Positions 26,575 to 35,212 of a stretch of 64,000 nucleotides of DNA are shown in pieces (the stretch's first letter is position 1; each line of letters begins with the position of its first letter). The stretch spans positions 46,814-110,813 of the forward strand of contig CAZPQK010000011.1 in the NCBI GenBank assembly GCA_964588695.1. Direction: 5' to 3'. The stretch comes from CAZPQK01 sp964588695. Its GTDB lineage: Bacteria; Krumholzibacteriota; Krumholzibacteriia; WVZY01; JAKEHA01. The translations under genes were made by a program, and so were the position numbers. The notes beneath the pieces were generated by a model. It saw only the letters and a list, made by a program, of their open reading frames with translations. It was not told the DNA's origin and did not search any database.

Positions 26575-28010
26575 ATCTTGCCGCATTGTCGATCGGAGAG
26601 CTTCGCGCGCGAATGACATCGGGAGATGTCACGCCGGTTGATGCCGTCAATGCAGTGTTTGCCAGCATTGACGACCGCAACGATGGACTCAACGCGTACC
26701 TCTCCCTGGCGCGGGATCACGCTCTGGCCGAAGCGAAACGTCAAACCGATAGTGGCGATTTTAAGAACTTGCCGCTAGGTGGCGTTCCAGTCGCGGTTAA
26801 GGACAACATTTGCGTGCAGGGCGGAACCACAACTTGCGGGTCGAAAATTCTGGAACACTATCAGCCGCCATACACTGCCACTGCGGTAGAAAGATTGCGC
26901 GCAGCAGGCGCGATTGTTGTCGGCAAGACCAACTGCGACGAGTTTGCAATGGGGTCTTCTAACGAAAACTCAGCGTTTGGCCCCAGCCGTAACCCGTGGA
27001 ACCCGGAGAAGTCTCCCGGGGGTTCCAGTGGCGGGTCGGCAGTCGCTGTGGCCGCGGACATGGCCTTTGCGGCGTTGGGCAGCGACACCGGCGGTTCGAT
27101 TCGTCAACCAGCAAGCTTTTGCGGTTGTGTCGGCATGAAGCCCACGTACGGTCGGGTATCACGTTACGGGCTGGTGGCGTTTGCCAGTTCGCTTGATCAG
27201 ATTGGTCCGTTCGCCCGCACTGTTGACGACGCCGCTCGAGTGCTGCAGGCGATGGCCGGTAAAGACGAGCGGGACGCGACAAGCCTGGACAAAGAAATGC
27301 CCAGTTTGTCGGGCGAGTTTACAGGCGGGACCGTCGGCGTTCCCTGGCGGTTTTTAGAAGGAACTATGCGCGGCGAAGTTAAGTCGACGTTTGAAGCGAC
27401 TCTCAGCAAATTGGAAGCTGCAGGGATGACCATTAAAGAGGTTGAGCTCCCGAATGCCAACTACGGGGTGGCTGCGTACTACGTGCTTGCCAACGCGGAA
27501 GCAAGCGCGAACCTGGCTCGCTTTGATGGAATCCGCTACGGACACCGAAGCGCCAACGCCAAGACGCTGGTGGACACGTATACGCTTAGCCGAGAGGAAG
27601 GGTTTGGTCCGGAGGTGAAGCGTCGGATTCTTCTGGGGACCTATGTGCTTAGCGCGGGTTACTACGAGGCGTACTATCATCAAGCGCAAAAGGTTCGTAC
27701 GTTGATTTGCCGCGACTTTGACCGCGCGTTTGCCGACTGCGATGTTATCGCGTTGCCGACCGCTCCGACACCGGCTTTCGGCATCGGAGAAAAAGTGGAC
27801 GATCCGGTGACGATGTATCTGTCCGACGTGTTCACAATTCCGGTGAACCTGGCTGGGCTTCCGGGATTGAGTCTGCCAATGGGGCTGTCGGAAAAACGGC
27901 TACCCCTGGGCTTTCAATTGATCGCGCCCGCGCTTGCCGAAGATCGGCTCTTCGCTGCCGGGCGAGTTGTGGAAGCGGCGATCGAGTTTGGGGAGAAAGC
28001 ATATGCCTAA
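26571..28010 (+). CDS. gatA: Asp-tRNA(Asn)/Glu-tRNA(Gln) amidotransferase subunit A
   Basis: A 479-residue amidase-signature enzyme that frees ammonia from glutamine. The Ser-cisSer-Lys triad is visible: Lys77 in VAVKDN, Ser152 in SPGGSSGGSAVAV and Ser176 in DTGGSIRQPA. Starts with GTG at 26571 in a 4-base overlap with gatC; its stop overlaps the gatB start by 8 bases, so all three subunits are coupled for equimolar synthesis. Confidence 0.97.
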   Translation: MNLAALSIGELRARMTSGDVTPVDAVNAVFASIDDRNDGLNAYLSLARDHALAEAKRQTDSGDFKNLPLGGVPVAVKDNICVQGGTTTCGSKILEHYQPPYTATAVERLRAAGAIVVGKTNCDEFAMGSSNENSAFGPSRNPWNPEKSPGGSSGGSAVAVAADMAFAALGSDTGGSIRQPASFCGCVGMKPTYGRVSRYGLVAFASSLDQIGPFARTVDDAARVLQAMAGKDERDATSLDKEMPSLSGEFTGGTVGVPWRFLEGTMRGEVKSTFEATLSKLEAAGMTIKEVELPNANYGVAAYYVLANAEASANLARFDGIRYGHRSANAKTLVDTYTLSREEGFGPEVKRRILLGTYVLSAGYYEAYYHQAQKVRTLICRDFDRAFADCDVIALPTAPTPAFGIGEKVDDPVTMYLSDVFTIPVNLAGLPGLSLPMGLSEKRLPLGFQLIAPALAEDRLFAAGRVVEAAIEFGEKAYA

Positions 28011-29433
28011 CTTCGAGATGGTGGTTGGGCTGGAAGTCCATGCGCAGCTATCGACTCATACCAAAATGTTCTGTGGCTGTTCGGCGGCGTTTGGAGGCGA
28101 TCCCAACACGCAGGTGTGTCCAACCTGTTTAGGGCTGCCTGGAGCATTGCCAGTTGCTAACGAGCGCGCGGTGGAGTTTGCGGTTCGCATGGGGCGCGCG
28201 ACCAGTTGCGAGATCGCCAGCCATAGCGTGTTCGCCCGCAAGAACTACTTCTACCCCGACTGTCCCAAGAACTATCAGATTTCGCAGTTCGACCGACCGC
28301 TGTGTGAGCACGGTCATCTGATGATTGACGACGGCAAGAAGGTTGGCATCACGCGAATTCATTTGGAGGAAGACGCCGGCAAGCTGGTTCACGGCGAAGA
28401 GCCGGGCCACAGCCTGGTGGACATGAACCGCAGTGGCGTTCCTCTTATCGAAATCGTCAGCGAACCCGACTTGCGTGCTGCCGAGGAAGCCTCGCAATAC
28501 CTGACGAAATTGAGAAGCATTGTTCGTTACCTGGAAATCTGCGACGGCAACATGGAAGAGGGAAGCCTTCGCTGCGACGTAAACCTGTCGGTACGCGAAG
28601 TGGGAACCACCGAGCTGGGCACAAAAACCGAAGTCAAGAACCTTAACTCTTTCAAGCAAGTAGAGCAGGCGATTGCTTTTGAGTTTGATCGCCAGGTAAA
28701 ACTCGTTACCGCCGGACAACGCGTTAGCCAGGACACAATGTTGTGGAATGCCGACAAAGGAACCGCCGAAGTCATGCGGTCGAAGGAAGAGGCCCACGAC
28801 TATCGCTACTTTCCCGAGCCGGACCTGGCTGAGCTTGTTGTCCCCGATGAGATGTTTGCGCGGGTTGACGCCTCACTCCCCGAACTGCCTGACGCCAAGC
28901 GGTCGCGCTTTGTGGCGGACTACGCGATTCCTGCCTATGATGCTGGTGTACTGACGGCGTCACGGGAGATGGCGGATTACTTTGAGACCGTTGCTGCCAC
29001 CAGTGGCGACGCCAAAGCGGCCAGTAACTGGGTCATGGGCGAGGTTTCCCGCGAGCTTAACGAACGCAGAATAGATATCGACGAGTTCCCGGTCGCAGCA
29101 ACAAAGCTGGGTGAACTGGTGAAGATCCTTGGTAGCGGAACCATCAACACGCCCACGGCAAAGGATGTGTTTCGCGACATGCTTGCGTCGGGTAAGCCGC
29201 CCGCAGACATCATCAGTGAAAAAGGCCTTGAGCAAATTAGTGACGATAGCGCTATTGAAACGATGGCCGCCGGAATTGTGGAAGCTCATCCCGATGAGGT
29301 TGAACGTTACCTGGGTGGCAAGGACGCGTTGCTTAAGTTCTTTGTCGGGCAAGTGATGAAGCAGTCTAAGGGAAAAGCCAATCCGCAAATGGCCGAAGGT
29401 ATCATAAAAAAGTTGCTCGAAGCCAAGCGGTAA
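28003..29433 (+). CDS. gatB: Asp-tRNA(Asn)/Glu-tRNA(Gln) amidotransferase subunit B
   Basis: A 476-residue GatB: the kinase-like N-terminal domain begins MVVGLEVHAQLSTHTKMFCGC, continues through FYPDCPKNYQISQFDRP and HLEEDAGKLVH, and ends in the tRNA-binding YqeY-like tail (VMKQSKGKANPQMAEGIIKK). The ATG at 28003 is chosen from the family start and follows GGGGAGAAAGC. A terminator overlaps its stop codon. Confidence 0.97.
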   Translation: MPNFEMVVGLEVHAQLSTHTKMFCGCSAAFGGDPNTQVCPTCLGLPGALPVANERAVEFAVRMGRATSCEIASHSVFARKNYFYPDCPKNYQISQFDRPLCEHGHLMIDDGKKVGITRIHLEEDAGKLVHGEEPGHSLVDMNRSGVPLIEIVSEPDLRAAEEASQYLTKLRSIVRYLEICDGNMEEGSLRCDVNLSVREVGTTELGTKTEVKNLNSFKQVEQAIAFEFDRQVKLVTAGQRVSQDTMLWNADKGTAEVMRSKEEAHDYRYFPEPDLAELVVPDEMFARVDASLPELPDAKRSRFVADYAIPAYDAGVLTASREMADYFETVAATSGDAKAASNWVMGEVSRELNERRIDIDEFPVAATKLGELVKILGSGTINTPTAKDVFRDMLASGKPPADIISEKGLEQISDDSAIETMAAGIVEAHPDEVERYLGGKDALLKFFVGQVMKQSKGKANPQMAEGIIKKLLEAKR

Positions 29434-29477
29434 TACGCGTGCGCATCTTGCGCGAGCGCCGGCGAAGTATTATTTTT
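29431..29477 (+). terminator. Intrinsic terminator of the pcrA-gatCAB run
   Basis: An outer 6-bp stem TAATAC (29431-29436) with GTATTA (29467-29472), a GC-rich inner stem around TGCGCA-TCT-TGCGCG, then five T (29473-29477). The stem includes the gatB stop codon. Confidence 0.7.
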
Positions 29478-29522
29478 CCGCCACGTCAGACTCCTCGGCA
29501 GCGAACGGATGTGTGAGAGAGG

Positions 29523-30161
29523 ATGATGACGATGAAGATCGCTTCACTAATAGTATCAGCGCTGCTGGTGCTATCCTCCCTGGCGCAACCGAGTGTTGCG
29601 CAACTTAAGCTCAACGAGATACTCGCCGATCCAACCACCGACTGGAATGGTGATGGTTCGGTTAGTTCCAAGCTCGACGAATGGGTAGAGATTGCCAACG
29701 TGGGCGGCTCGTCAATCGATTTGGCTGCCTACCGCATCAGTGATCTTTCCGCGGGCGTAGAGTTTCGCTTTGCTTTGTCCGGCGAACTGGCGCCGGGCGC
29801 GGTGCGCGTCATCTACGGATCGGAGGTCAATGATTGGCAACAGGCCAACGGTGTAGGCGCGTTCGGCTTTAGTCTGAACAACTCGGGAGACACCCTATAC
29901 CTGTACCGGATTAACGGCTCAGACACCACCGTAGTCGACGAGCTCGCGTACGGGTCCGCCGACATGGCTGATGACCGGGCCGTCGGTCGCTACCCTAGTG
30001 GCGATGGAGACTGGGTAATCTTTGACGGGCTTAACCCGCTCGCATCGGGCGGAGGCTTTGGTGCCACGGGTTGCGTGCCGTCGCCGGGTTTACCGGCGGA
30101 GTGTACTACGCCCGTCGATCTTTCCTCCTGGGGAAGAATCAAGTCACAGTTTAACAACTAA
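29523..30161 (+). CDS. Secreted lamin-tail-domain protein
   Basis: A 212-residue exported protein. After a signal peptide (MKIASLIVSALLVLSSLAQP, cleavage near SVAQ) comes LKLNEILADPTTDWNGDGSV, the typical opening of a lamin-tail (LTD) domain, with DEWVEIANVGGSSIDLAAY and LNNSGDTLYLY following. LTD domains are immunoglobulin-like and found in many secreted bacterial proteins, often beside nucleases; no catalytic domain is present here. The tail (GCVPSPGLPAECTTP) holds two Cys that could pair. Start chosen among ATGs at 29523, 29526 and 29532 behind GAGAGAGG. Role unknown. Confidence 0.75.
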   Translation: MMTMKIASLIVSALLVLSSLAQPSVAQLKLNEILADPTTDWNGDGSVSSKLDEWVEIANVGGSSIDLAAYRISDLSAGVEFRFALSGELAPGAVRVIYGSEVNDWQQANGVGAFGFSLNNSGDTLYLYRINGSDTTVVDELAYGSADMADDRAVGRYPSGDGDWVIFDGLNPLASGGGFGATGCVPSPGLPAECTTPVDLSSWGRIKSQFNN

Positions 30162-30251
30162 CCAAGCGTTTCCGTTCGCTGTCGGGGGTCGGCGTCGAGT
30201 ACTTGACGTTGACCTGTACTCTGTCGGCTCGTACTGTTGTCGGATACAGTG

Positions 30252-31220
30252 ATGCCATTCGATCCGCAACTCATAAGCGACGCTCTGTCCGGACAGGTGC
30301 GTGCCGTCTCGCGCTTGATGACAATAGTCGAGCGCGGTGGCGACGACGCGAGCTCCGTTCTCGATGCGCTGTTTCCGCACGTTGGCAACGCCTACCGCAT
30401 CGGTGTTACCGGCGGCACCGGCTCGGGTAAGAGTTCCTTGGTGAACGAACTCACCCGTGTCGTGCGCGCCGAAAATCTGACCATCGGAGTTGTTGCCGAA
30501 GATCCGACCAGCCCGTTCACCGGCGGGGCGGTGCTCGGGGATCGGATACGCATGGAGCACGCGATTGGTGATCCCGGCGCGTTTGTACGCAGTATTGCTA
30601 GTCGTGGCAATGAGACCGGGCTGAGTCGTGAGGCCAGTTATCTGGCCGACGTGCTCGATGCTTCCGGACGCGACATCGTGATTCTTGAGACCATCGGTGT
30701 GGGGCAGCTCGAACATCGCGTCGGTTACGACACGGACACAACGGTTGTGGTGTTTACCCCCGAAGGTGGCGACGATGTCCAGGGCCTCAAGTCGGGGCTT
30801 ATGGAAGTCGGCGATATCTTCGTGGTCAACAAGGCCGATCGTCCGGCGGCTGACCGGTTTGCCGCCGATCTGACCGAAATTGTTAAGCTCCGCCGTGGGG
30901 CGTCCGGATGGATGCCGCCCGTGATCCCGACCCGTGCGCTGGAAGGGACCGGCGTTGATTCGTTGTGGGAGGCGGTTGGACAGCATCGAGCATTTCTCTC
31001 CAAGGATGGGCGGCTAGAAGCCCGTCGGAAAGCCGCTCGAGAGGGGCGTTTGCGCTTCGAGATAGGCCGCCGGTTGGAGGCCGAATTCTGGGGAAATCCC
31101 TACATAGACCAGCGATTTAATGTTATTTTCAAGGAGGTTGCGGGCGGCCGATTGTCGCCGCAGCGGGGCGCCAGGCGCCTCCTCGACGGCATTGACGTGG
31201 TTCCCCGAGAAGGGAACTAG
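30252..31220 (+). CDS. meaB: Methylmalonyl-CoA mutase-associated GTPase MeaB
   Basis: A G3E-family GTPase of about 322 residues that protects and reactivates the B12-dependent methylmalonyl-CoA mutase. Seen: P-loop GGTGSGKS (54-61), VVAEDPTSPFTGGAVLGDR, ILETIGVGQLEHRVG and the guanine-specificity motif VNKADR. The ATG at 30252 is preferred; TTG at 30237 is in frame. A possible promoter, TTGACC (30209) with 17-base spacing to TACTGT (30232), would place the transcript start almost at the ATG. The mutase B12 subunit follows 21 bases later. Confidence 0.93.
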   Translation: MPFDPQLISDALSGQVRAVSRLMTIVERGGDDASSVLDALFPHVGNAYRIGVTGGTGSGKSSLVNELTRVVRAENLTIGVVAEDPTSPFTGGAVLGDRIRMEHAIGDPGAFVRSIASRGNETGLSREASYLADVLDASGRDIVILETIGVGQLEHRVGYDTDTTVVVFTPEGGDDVQGLKSGLMEVGDIFVVNKADRPAADRFAADLTEIVKLRRGASGWMPPVIPTRALEGTGVDSLWEAVGQHRAFLSKDGRLEARRKAAREGRLRFEIGRRLEAEFWGNPYIDQRFNVIFKEVAGGRLSPQRGARRLLDGIDVVPREGN

Positions 31221-31241
31221 CACCCACGGCCCCCAGTTACC

Positions 31242-31643
31242 ATGGACCGTCCCATTCGAGTGTTGGTAGCCAAGCCCGGGCTTGACGGGCACGACCGCGG
31301 CGCCAAAGTAGTTGCCAACGCGCTGCGCGATGCCGGTATGGAGGTTATCTATACCGGCCTTCATCAAACGCCAGACATGGTGGTCGAAGCCGCGCTTCAG
31401 GAAGACGTCGACGTGGTCTGCGTTAGCATTCTTTCGGGAGCGCACATGACGCTGTTGCCACGCATCCGCGAGTCGATGAACACCCAAGGACTCGCCGAAG
31501 TGCCACTTGTCGGCGGTGGGATTATCCCCGACAGCGACACCGATGCGCTGGTCAAAATTGAGGGCATCGCTGGCATCTTTGGCCCGGGAACCGATACTCG
31601 CGAAATCGTTTCGTTTATCACCAAACTTGTTGAAGCGGCGTAA
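31242..31643 (+). CDS. mcmA2: Methylmalonyl-CoA mutase small subunit (B12-binding)
   Basis: A 133-residue stand-alone cobalamin-binding domain with the base-off/His-on motif DGHDRG (Asp15, His17, Gly20), and the later SILSGAHM and GGGIIP segments of the B12-binding fold. It supplies adenosylcobalamin to the catalytic subunit, which is encoded on the other strand at 35737-37359 in a different operon. Directly follows meaB and precedes an acyl-CoA dehydrogenase. Starts at ATG 31242. Confidence 0.95.
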   Translation: MDRPIRVLVAKPGLDGHDRGAKVVANALRDAGMEVIYTGLHQTPDMVVEAALQEDVDVVCVSILSGAHMTLLPRIRESMNTQGLAEVPLVGGGIIPDSDTDALVKIEGIAGIFGPGTDTREIVSFITKLVEAA

Positions 31644-31669
31644 CATTCGGCCGCACCCACGGAGGCGAA

Positions 31670-32809
31670 ATGCTGCAGTTGACTGAAGAACAATCGATGG
31701 TGCAGGAGATGGCTCGGCGTTTTGCCGAGACCGAACTCAAGCCGATCGCGGCCGAGATTGACGAAACTGCCGAGTATCCGGTTGATCTGTTCGCTAAAAT
31801 GGGCGAACTGGGACTGATGGGGCTGACCACGCCCGCAGAGTACGGTGGCACCGGAACCGACACCGTCACCTACGCCATCGTAATCGAAGAGCTGGCGCGC
31901 GCCTGCGGATCGACTGCGCTGGGTGTGGCTGCACACAACTCGCTCGCCTGCGGCCCTCTTGCCTTGATGGGTTCGGAAGCACAAAAGAACAAGTTCTTGC
32001 CCGAGCTGGCATCGGGGCAGGCGATTGGCGCGTTTTGCCTGACCGAACCACAAGCAGGAAGCGACGCGTCCAACACGCAAACAACCGCCGTGCGCAAGGG
32101 CGACAAGTTTGTTCTTAACGGTACCAAAATCTACGTCACCAATGGTGGTTGGGCGCGCTACCTTATCGCCACCGCGGTGACCGACCCCGAAAAGGGCGCG
32201 CAGGGGATCAGCGCTTTCGTAATCGAAAACGACTTTCCTGGTTTCATTGTGGGGACTAAGGAAAAGAAGCTCGGACTGCGCGCATCGGGTACATTCGAGA
32301 TTGTGTTCGACAACTGTGAGGTGCCGGCCGAAAACCAACTGGGTACAGAAGGTACCGGTTTCCGCACGTTCATGAAAACGCTCGAGGGCGGTCGTATTTC
32401 GATCGCGGCCTTCTCGCTTGGTCTGGCTCAGCGCGCCATGGAAGAAGCCATTGCTTACGGCAAGGATCGAAAGCAATTTGGCAAGTCGTTAACCCAGTTC
32501 CAGGCGATTCAACACAAAATCGCCAACATGGGTACCGAGATTCACGCCGCGCGGCTGATGACACATCATGCCGCCAGGCTAAAGGATCAAGGTGAGGATT
32601 TCGGGATGTATTCGTCGATGGCTAAGCTGTATGCCTCCGAAATGGCGATGCGGGTGACCACCGACGCTATTCAAGTGCACGGCGGGTACGGTTACGTGCG
32701 CGAATACCCGGTGGAGCGGTTGTATCGCGACGCCAAGTTGGGAGAAATCGGTGAGGGAACGAGCGAAATCCAGCGGATGATTATCGCGCGCAAGTTGCTC
32801 GCCGAGTAA
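31670..32809 (+). CDS. Short-chain acyl-CoA dehydrogenase
   Basis: A 379-residue FAD enzyme that introduces the alpha-beta double bond in an acyl-CoA. Family marks: LTEPQAGSDASNTQTTA, FVLNGTKIYVTNGG, KKLGLRASGTFEIVFDNCEVP, GRISIAAFSLGLAQRAMEEA, QVHGGYGYVREYPVERLYRD and the catalytic-Glu region EIGEGTSEIQRMI. Closest in look to butyryl-CoA dehydrogenases; exact chain length is not readable. ATG at 31670 has an upstream GGAGG. Electrons would pass via electron-transfer flavoprotein, which is not in the window. Confidence 0.92.
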   Translation: MLQLTEEQSMVQEMARRFAETELKPIAAEIDETAEYPVDLFAKMGELGLMGLTTPAEYGGTGTDTVTYAIVIEELARACGSTALGVAAHNSLACGPLALMGSEAQKNKFLPELASGQAIGAFCLTEPQAGSDASNTQTTAVRKGDKFVLNGTKIYVTNGGWARYLIATAVTDPEKGAQGISAFVIENDFPGFIVGTKEKKLGLRASGTFEIVFDNCEVPAENQLGTEGTGFRTFMKTLEGGRISIAAFSLGLAQRAMEEAIAYGKDRKQFGKSLTQFQAIQHKIANMGTEIHAARLMTHHAARLKDQGEDFGMYSSMAKLYASEMAMRVTTDAIQVHGGYGYVREYPVERLYRDAKLGEIGEGTSEIQRMIIARKLLAE

Positions 32810-32836
32810 AGGCAGGACCGGCCGACGTCGGTCTAT

Positions 32837-32848
32837 TGTTTGCAAACA
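32837..32848. promoter_or_regulatory. 12-bp perfect palindrome upstream of the thiolase gene
   Basis: TGTTTGCAAACA is fully self-complementary and lies in the gap between the acyl-CoA dehydrogenase and thiolase genes, about 90 bases before the thiolase start. It is followed by an 8-bp hairpin (32861-32868 with 32882-32889). It could be an operator for an acyl-CoA-responsive regulator; this is inference. Confidence 0.35.
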
Positions 32849-32936
32849 GACACACAACTCGGGCTCGATGGGAAACTCACGTCGAGCCCAGTGGCGTTTG
32901 ATCCGTATTCACGGAAGCGCCGCGATTGGAGGAACC

Positions 32937-34118
32937 ATGGGAAAACCCGTAATTGTTGATGCCATTCGTACGCCGATTGGTCGGTTCATGGGTGGCCTAT
33001 CGTCATTCACCGCTCCGCAACTGGGCGCGAAAGTCATTAAATCGGTGATCGAACGCAATAAACTCGATGCCGAGGCCATCGACGAAGTCATTATGGGGTG
33101 TGTGCTTCAAGCCGGGTTGGGACAGAACCCGGCTCGCCAGGCGGCCATTCACGGCGGTGTGTCTCCGTCGGTCGGCGCGGTCACCGTCAACAAGGTGTGC
33201 GGCTCGGGGATGAAAGCGATTATGCTGGCGGCGCAGGCGATTAAAGCGGGTGACGGCGACACCTATATCGTTGGCGGCATGGAAAGCATGTCTAACGCGC
33301 CGCACCTGTTGCCCAATATGCGCGCCGGTCAGAAACTAGGGCACGCCAAAGCGATTGATGCCATGATCAGCGACGGGCTGTGGGACTGCTTTAACGACTT
33401 CCACATGGGTAATACGGCCGAGATGGTTCACGAAAAGTACAACGTATCGCGCGAAGCCCAGGACCAGTTTGCAATGGAGAGCCAGAAGAAGGCTGCCGCC
33501 GCGATTGAGTCGGGCGCGTTTAAGGGCGAGATTATTCCGGTGTCGATTCCCCAACGCAAGGGCGACCCAATCGTGATGGACACCGACGAAGGTCCGCGGG
33601 CCGACACGTCGATGGACGCGTTGGGCAAGCTGCGCCCGGTGTTCAAAAAAGACGGCACGGTCACCGCGGGGAATGCGTCGACTATCAACGATGGCGCGAG
33701 TGCGTTGCTGGTGATGTCGGAAGAAAAAGCCAAGGAACTTGGGCTTAACGTACTTGCGACGATCGACGCGTATGCGATTGGCGGCCTTGAGCCGGAGTGG
33801 GTGATGATGACGCCGGTGGCGGCGGTCGGTAATCTGCTCGGCCGGACCGGCGAGTCGATTGATGATTTTGACCTGATCGAGTTTAACGAAGCCTTCGCCG
33901 CTCAAGGCGTCGCGTTGACTAACGAACTTAAGGTCGACCCCAGCAAGCTTAACGTCAACGGTGGAGCGATCGCGCTGGGCCACCCGATTGGGTGTTCGGG
34001 CGCGCGTATCGTCACCACGCTCATCTACGCGCTCAAAGCGCGCGGGAAGCGTCGCGGCCTTGCCTCGCTTTGTATGGGCGGTGGCAACGGCCTGGCCATG
34101 ACCATCACCGTAAGCTAG
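32937..34118 (+). CDS. atoB: Acetyl-CoA acetyltransferase (thiolase)
   Basis: A 393-residue thiolase that splits acetoacetyl-CoA to two acetyl-CoA, or runs in reverse. The acylated Cys is in VNKVCGSGMKAIMLA; the other active-site segments are EFNEAFAAQGVAL, NGGAIALGHPIGCSGARI and LCMGGGNGLAM. The ATG at 32937 is chosen because GGAGG precedes it and the family starts at MGKPVIVDAIRTPIG. It lies between an acyl-CoA dehydrogenase and a 3-hydroxybutyryl-CoA dehydrogenase, giving most of a C4 beta-oxidation set. Confidence 0.95.
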   Translation: MGKPVIVDAIRTPIGRFMGGLSSFTAPQLGAKVIKSVIERNKLDAEAIDEVIMGCVLQAGLGQNPARQAAIHGGVSPSVGAVTVNKVCGSGMKAIMLAAQAIKAGDGDTYIVGGMESMSNAPHLLPNMRAGQKLGHAKAIDAMISDGLWDCFNDFHMGNTAEMVHEKYNVSREAQDQFAMESQKKAAAAIESGAFKGEIIPVSIPQRKGDPIVMDTDEGPRADTSMDALGKLRPVFKKDGTVTAGNASTINDGASALLVMSEEKAKELGLNVLATIDAYAIGGLEPEWVMMTPVAAVGNLLGRTGESIDDFDLIEFNEAFAAQGVALTNELKVDPSKLNVNGGAIALGHPIGCSGARIVTTLIYALKARGKRRGLASLCMGGGNGLAMTITVS

Positions 34119-34127
34119 TGTCTTTGG

Positions 34128-34156
34128 CCGAGCCCTGGAGTTGTTCCGGGGCTCGG
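34128..34156 (+). terminator. Hairpin between thiolase and hydroxyacyl-CoA dehydrogenase genes
   Basis: CCGAGCCC (34128-34135) pairs with GGGCTCGG (34149-34156), followed by TTGGTTT. The weak T-tract and the position inside a gene cluster fit partial termination or mRNA stabilisation better than full termination. Confidence 0.4.
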
Positions 34157-34190
34157 TTGGTTTCAACCCGCAACATAAAGAGGTTTCATT

Positions 34191-35045
34191 ATGGACGTCA
34201 GTCGGGTCGCCGTCATCGGCGCCGGCACGATGGGCAACGGCATTGCCCAGGTGTTTGCCCAAAGTGGTTTTGAAGTGGTTATGGTTGATGTTTCCCAGGA
34301 CGCGTTGGATCGTGGTGTTGCCGCCGTCGAGAAAAGCCTCGCGCGCCTGGTGAAGAAAGAGAAACTGACCGACGAGCAGATGCAGGGAACGCTGGGGCGC
34401 CTGTCCACTTCGACCACGCCCGATGTCGCCGCGAATGTTCAGTTGGTGGTGGAAGCAATTAACGAAGACGAAGACCTTAAAAAGCGTGTTTGGGCCGGTA
34501 TTGACGAACACGCATCCGCCGACACCATTTTCGCAAGCAACACGTCGTCGATATCCATTACCGAAATCGCCGCATCGGTCTCGAATCCCAACCGATTTAT
34601 TGGGATGCACTTTATGAATCCGGTTCCGGTTATGAAGCTGGTCGAGATCATCCGTGGTTTGCAGACTGACGATGCCACCTGTGAAACGGTTTCGTCGCTA
34701 TGCGGCGACCTGGGCAAAACCGCCGTCGAAGTGAACGATTATCCTGGATTTATCTCCAATCGCATCCTCATGCCGATGATCAACGAAGCTGTGTACTGTC
34801 TGATGGAGGGTGTTGCTACTGCCGAAGCGATCGACGAAGTTATGAAGCTGGGGATGGCGCATCCGATGGGGCCGCTAACGCTTGCCGATCTTATTGGCCT
34901 GGATGTGTGCCTGAGCATTATGGAAGTGCTTCATCGCGATCTCGGCGATAGCAAGTACCGCCCGTGTCCGCTGCTTAAGAAGATGGTGGCCGCGAAGAAG
35001 TTGGGTCGCAAGGCGGGCGCTGGTTTCTACGAGTACACTAGCTAG
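34191..35045 (+). CDS. hbd: 3-hydroxybutyryl-CoA dehydrogenase
   Basis: A 284-residue NAD-dependent enzyme oxidising 3-hydroxyacyl-CoA to 3-ketoacyl-CoA. The Rossmann motif is at the N-terminus (VAVIGAGTMGNGIAQVFA); the segments ASNTSSISITEIA, NRFIGMHFMNPVPVM and NDYPGFISNRILMPMINEA identify the family. Normal length. The ATG at 34191 follows AGAGGTTTCATT. Two long hairpin elements lie between its stop and the convergent mce gene. Confidence 0.95.
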   Translation: MDVSRVAVIGAGTMGNGIAQVFAQSGFEVVMVDVSQDALDRGVAAVEKSLARLVKKEKLTDEQMQGTLGRLSTSTTPDVAANVQLVVEAINEDEDLKKRVWAGIDEHASADTIFASNTSSISITEIAASVSNPNRFIGMHFMNPVPVMKLVEIIRGLQTDDATCETVSSLCGDLGKTAVEVNDYPGFISNRILMPMINEAVYCLMEGVATAEAIDEVMKLGMAHPMGPLTLADLIGLDVCLSIMEVLHRDLGDSKYRPCPLLKKMVAAKKLGRKAGAGFYEYTS

Positions 35046-35059
35046 TCGGTTTGCTGTTC

Positions 35060-35131
35060 GGCGCCCGTGATGGGCAGGTCTCCGCCTCATGCTCTTCGAG
35101 AAATCGGCGTCGACCTCCCATCACGGGCGCC
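35060..35131. repeat. Long structured hairpin element, copy 1
   Basis: A 72-base element: a perfect 15-bp inverted repeat (35060-35074 with 35117-35131), then AGGTC/GACCT (35076-35080 with 35112-35116) and CGCC/GGCG (35083-35086 with 35106-35109). These enclose the 19-base core TCATGCTCTTCGAGAAATC (35087-35105), in which CTC and GAG can pair. The same core recurs in copies 2 and 3 while the enclosing stem differs. It lies between the convergent genes hbd and mce. Confidence 0.85.
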
Positions 35132-35147
35132 TTGCAGCTGGGGCGAT

Positions 35148-35212
35148 GTCCCCGATGAAAGGGCGCGGTCTCATGCTCTTCGAGAAATCGACCTAACCCT
35201 TCCATCGGGGAC
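35148..35212. repeat. Long structured hairpin element, copy 2
   Basis: A 65-base element 16 bases after copy 1. Stems: GTCCCCGATG/CATCGGGGAC (35148-35157 with 35203-35212), AAGGG/CCCTT (35159-35163 with 35197-35201) and GGTC/GACC (35167-35170 with 35190-35193). The 19-base core at 35171-35189 is identical to that of copy 1, yet every stem differs in sequence and keeps pairing. Confidence 0.85.

Noticed and set aside
31397..32476. 359-codon minus-strand open frame over the mutase subunit and acyl-CoA dehydrogenase
   Set aside because: Antisense to two recognised enzymes, low-complexity translation, no start signal.
33336..34610. 424-codon open frame on the minus strand across the thiolase and hbd genes
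   Set aside because: Shadow of two well-conserved plus-strand genes; its translation is rich in Arg/His/Asn with no family features, and it spans an intergenic terminator-like hairpin.
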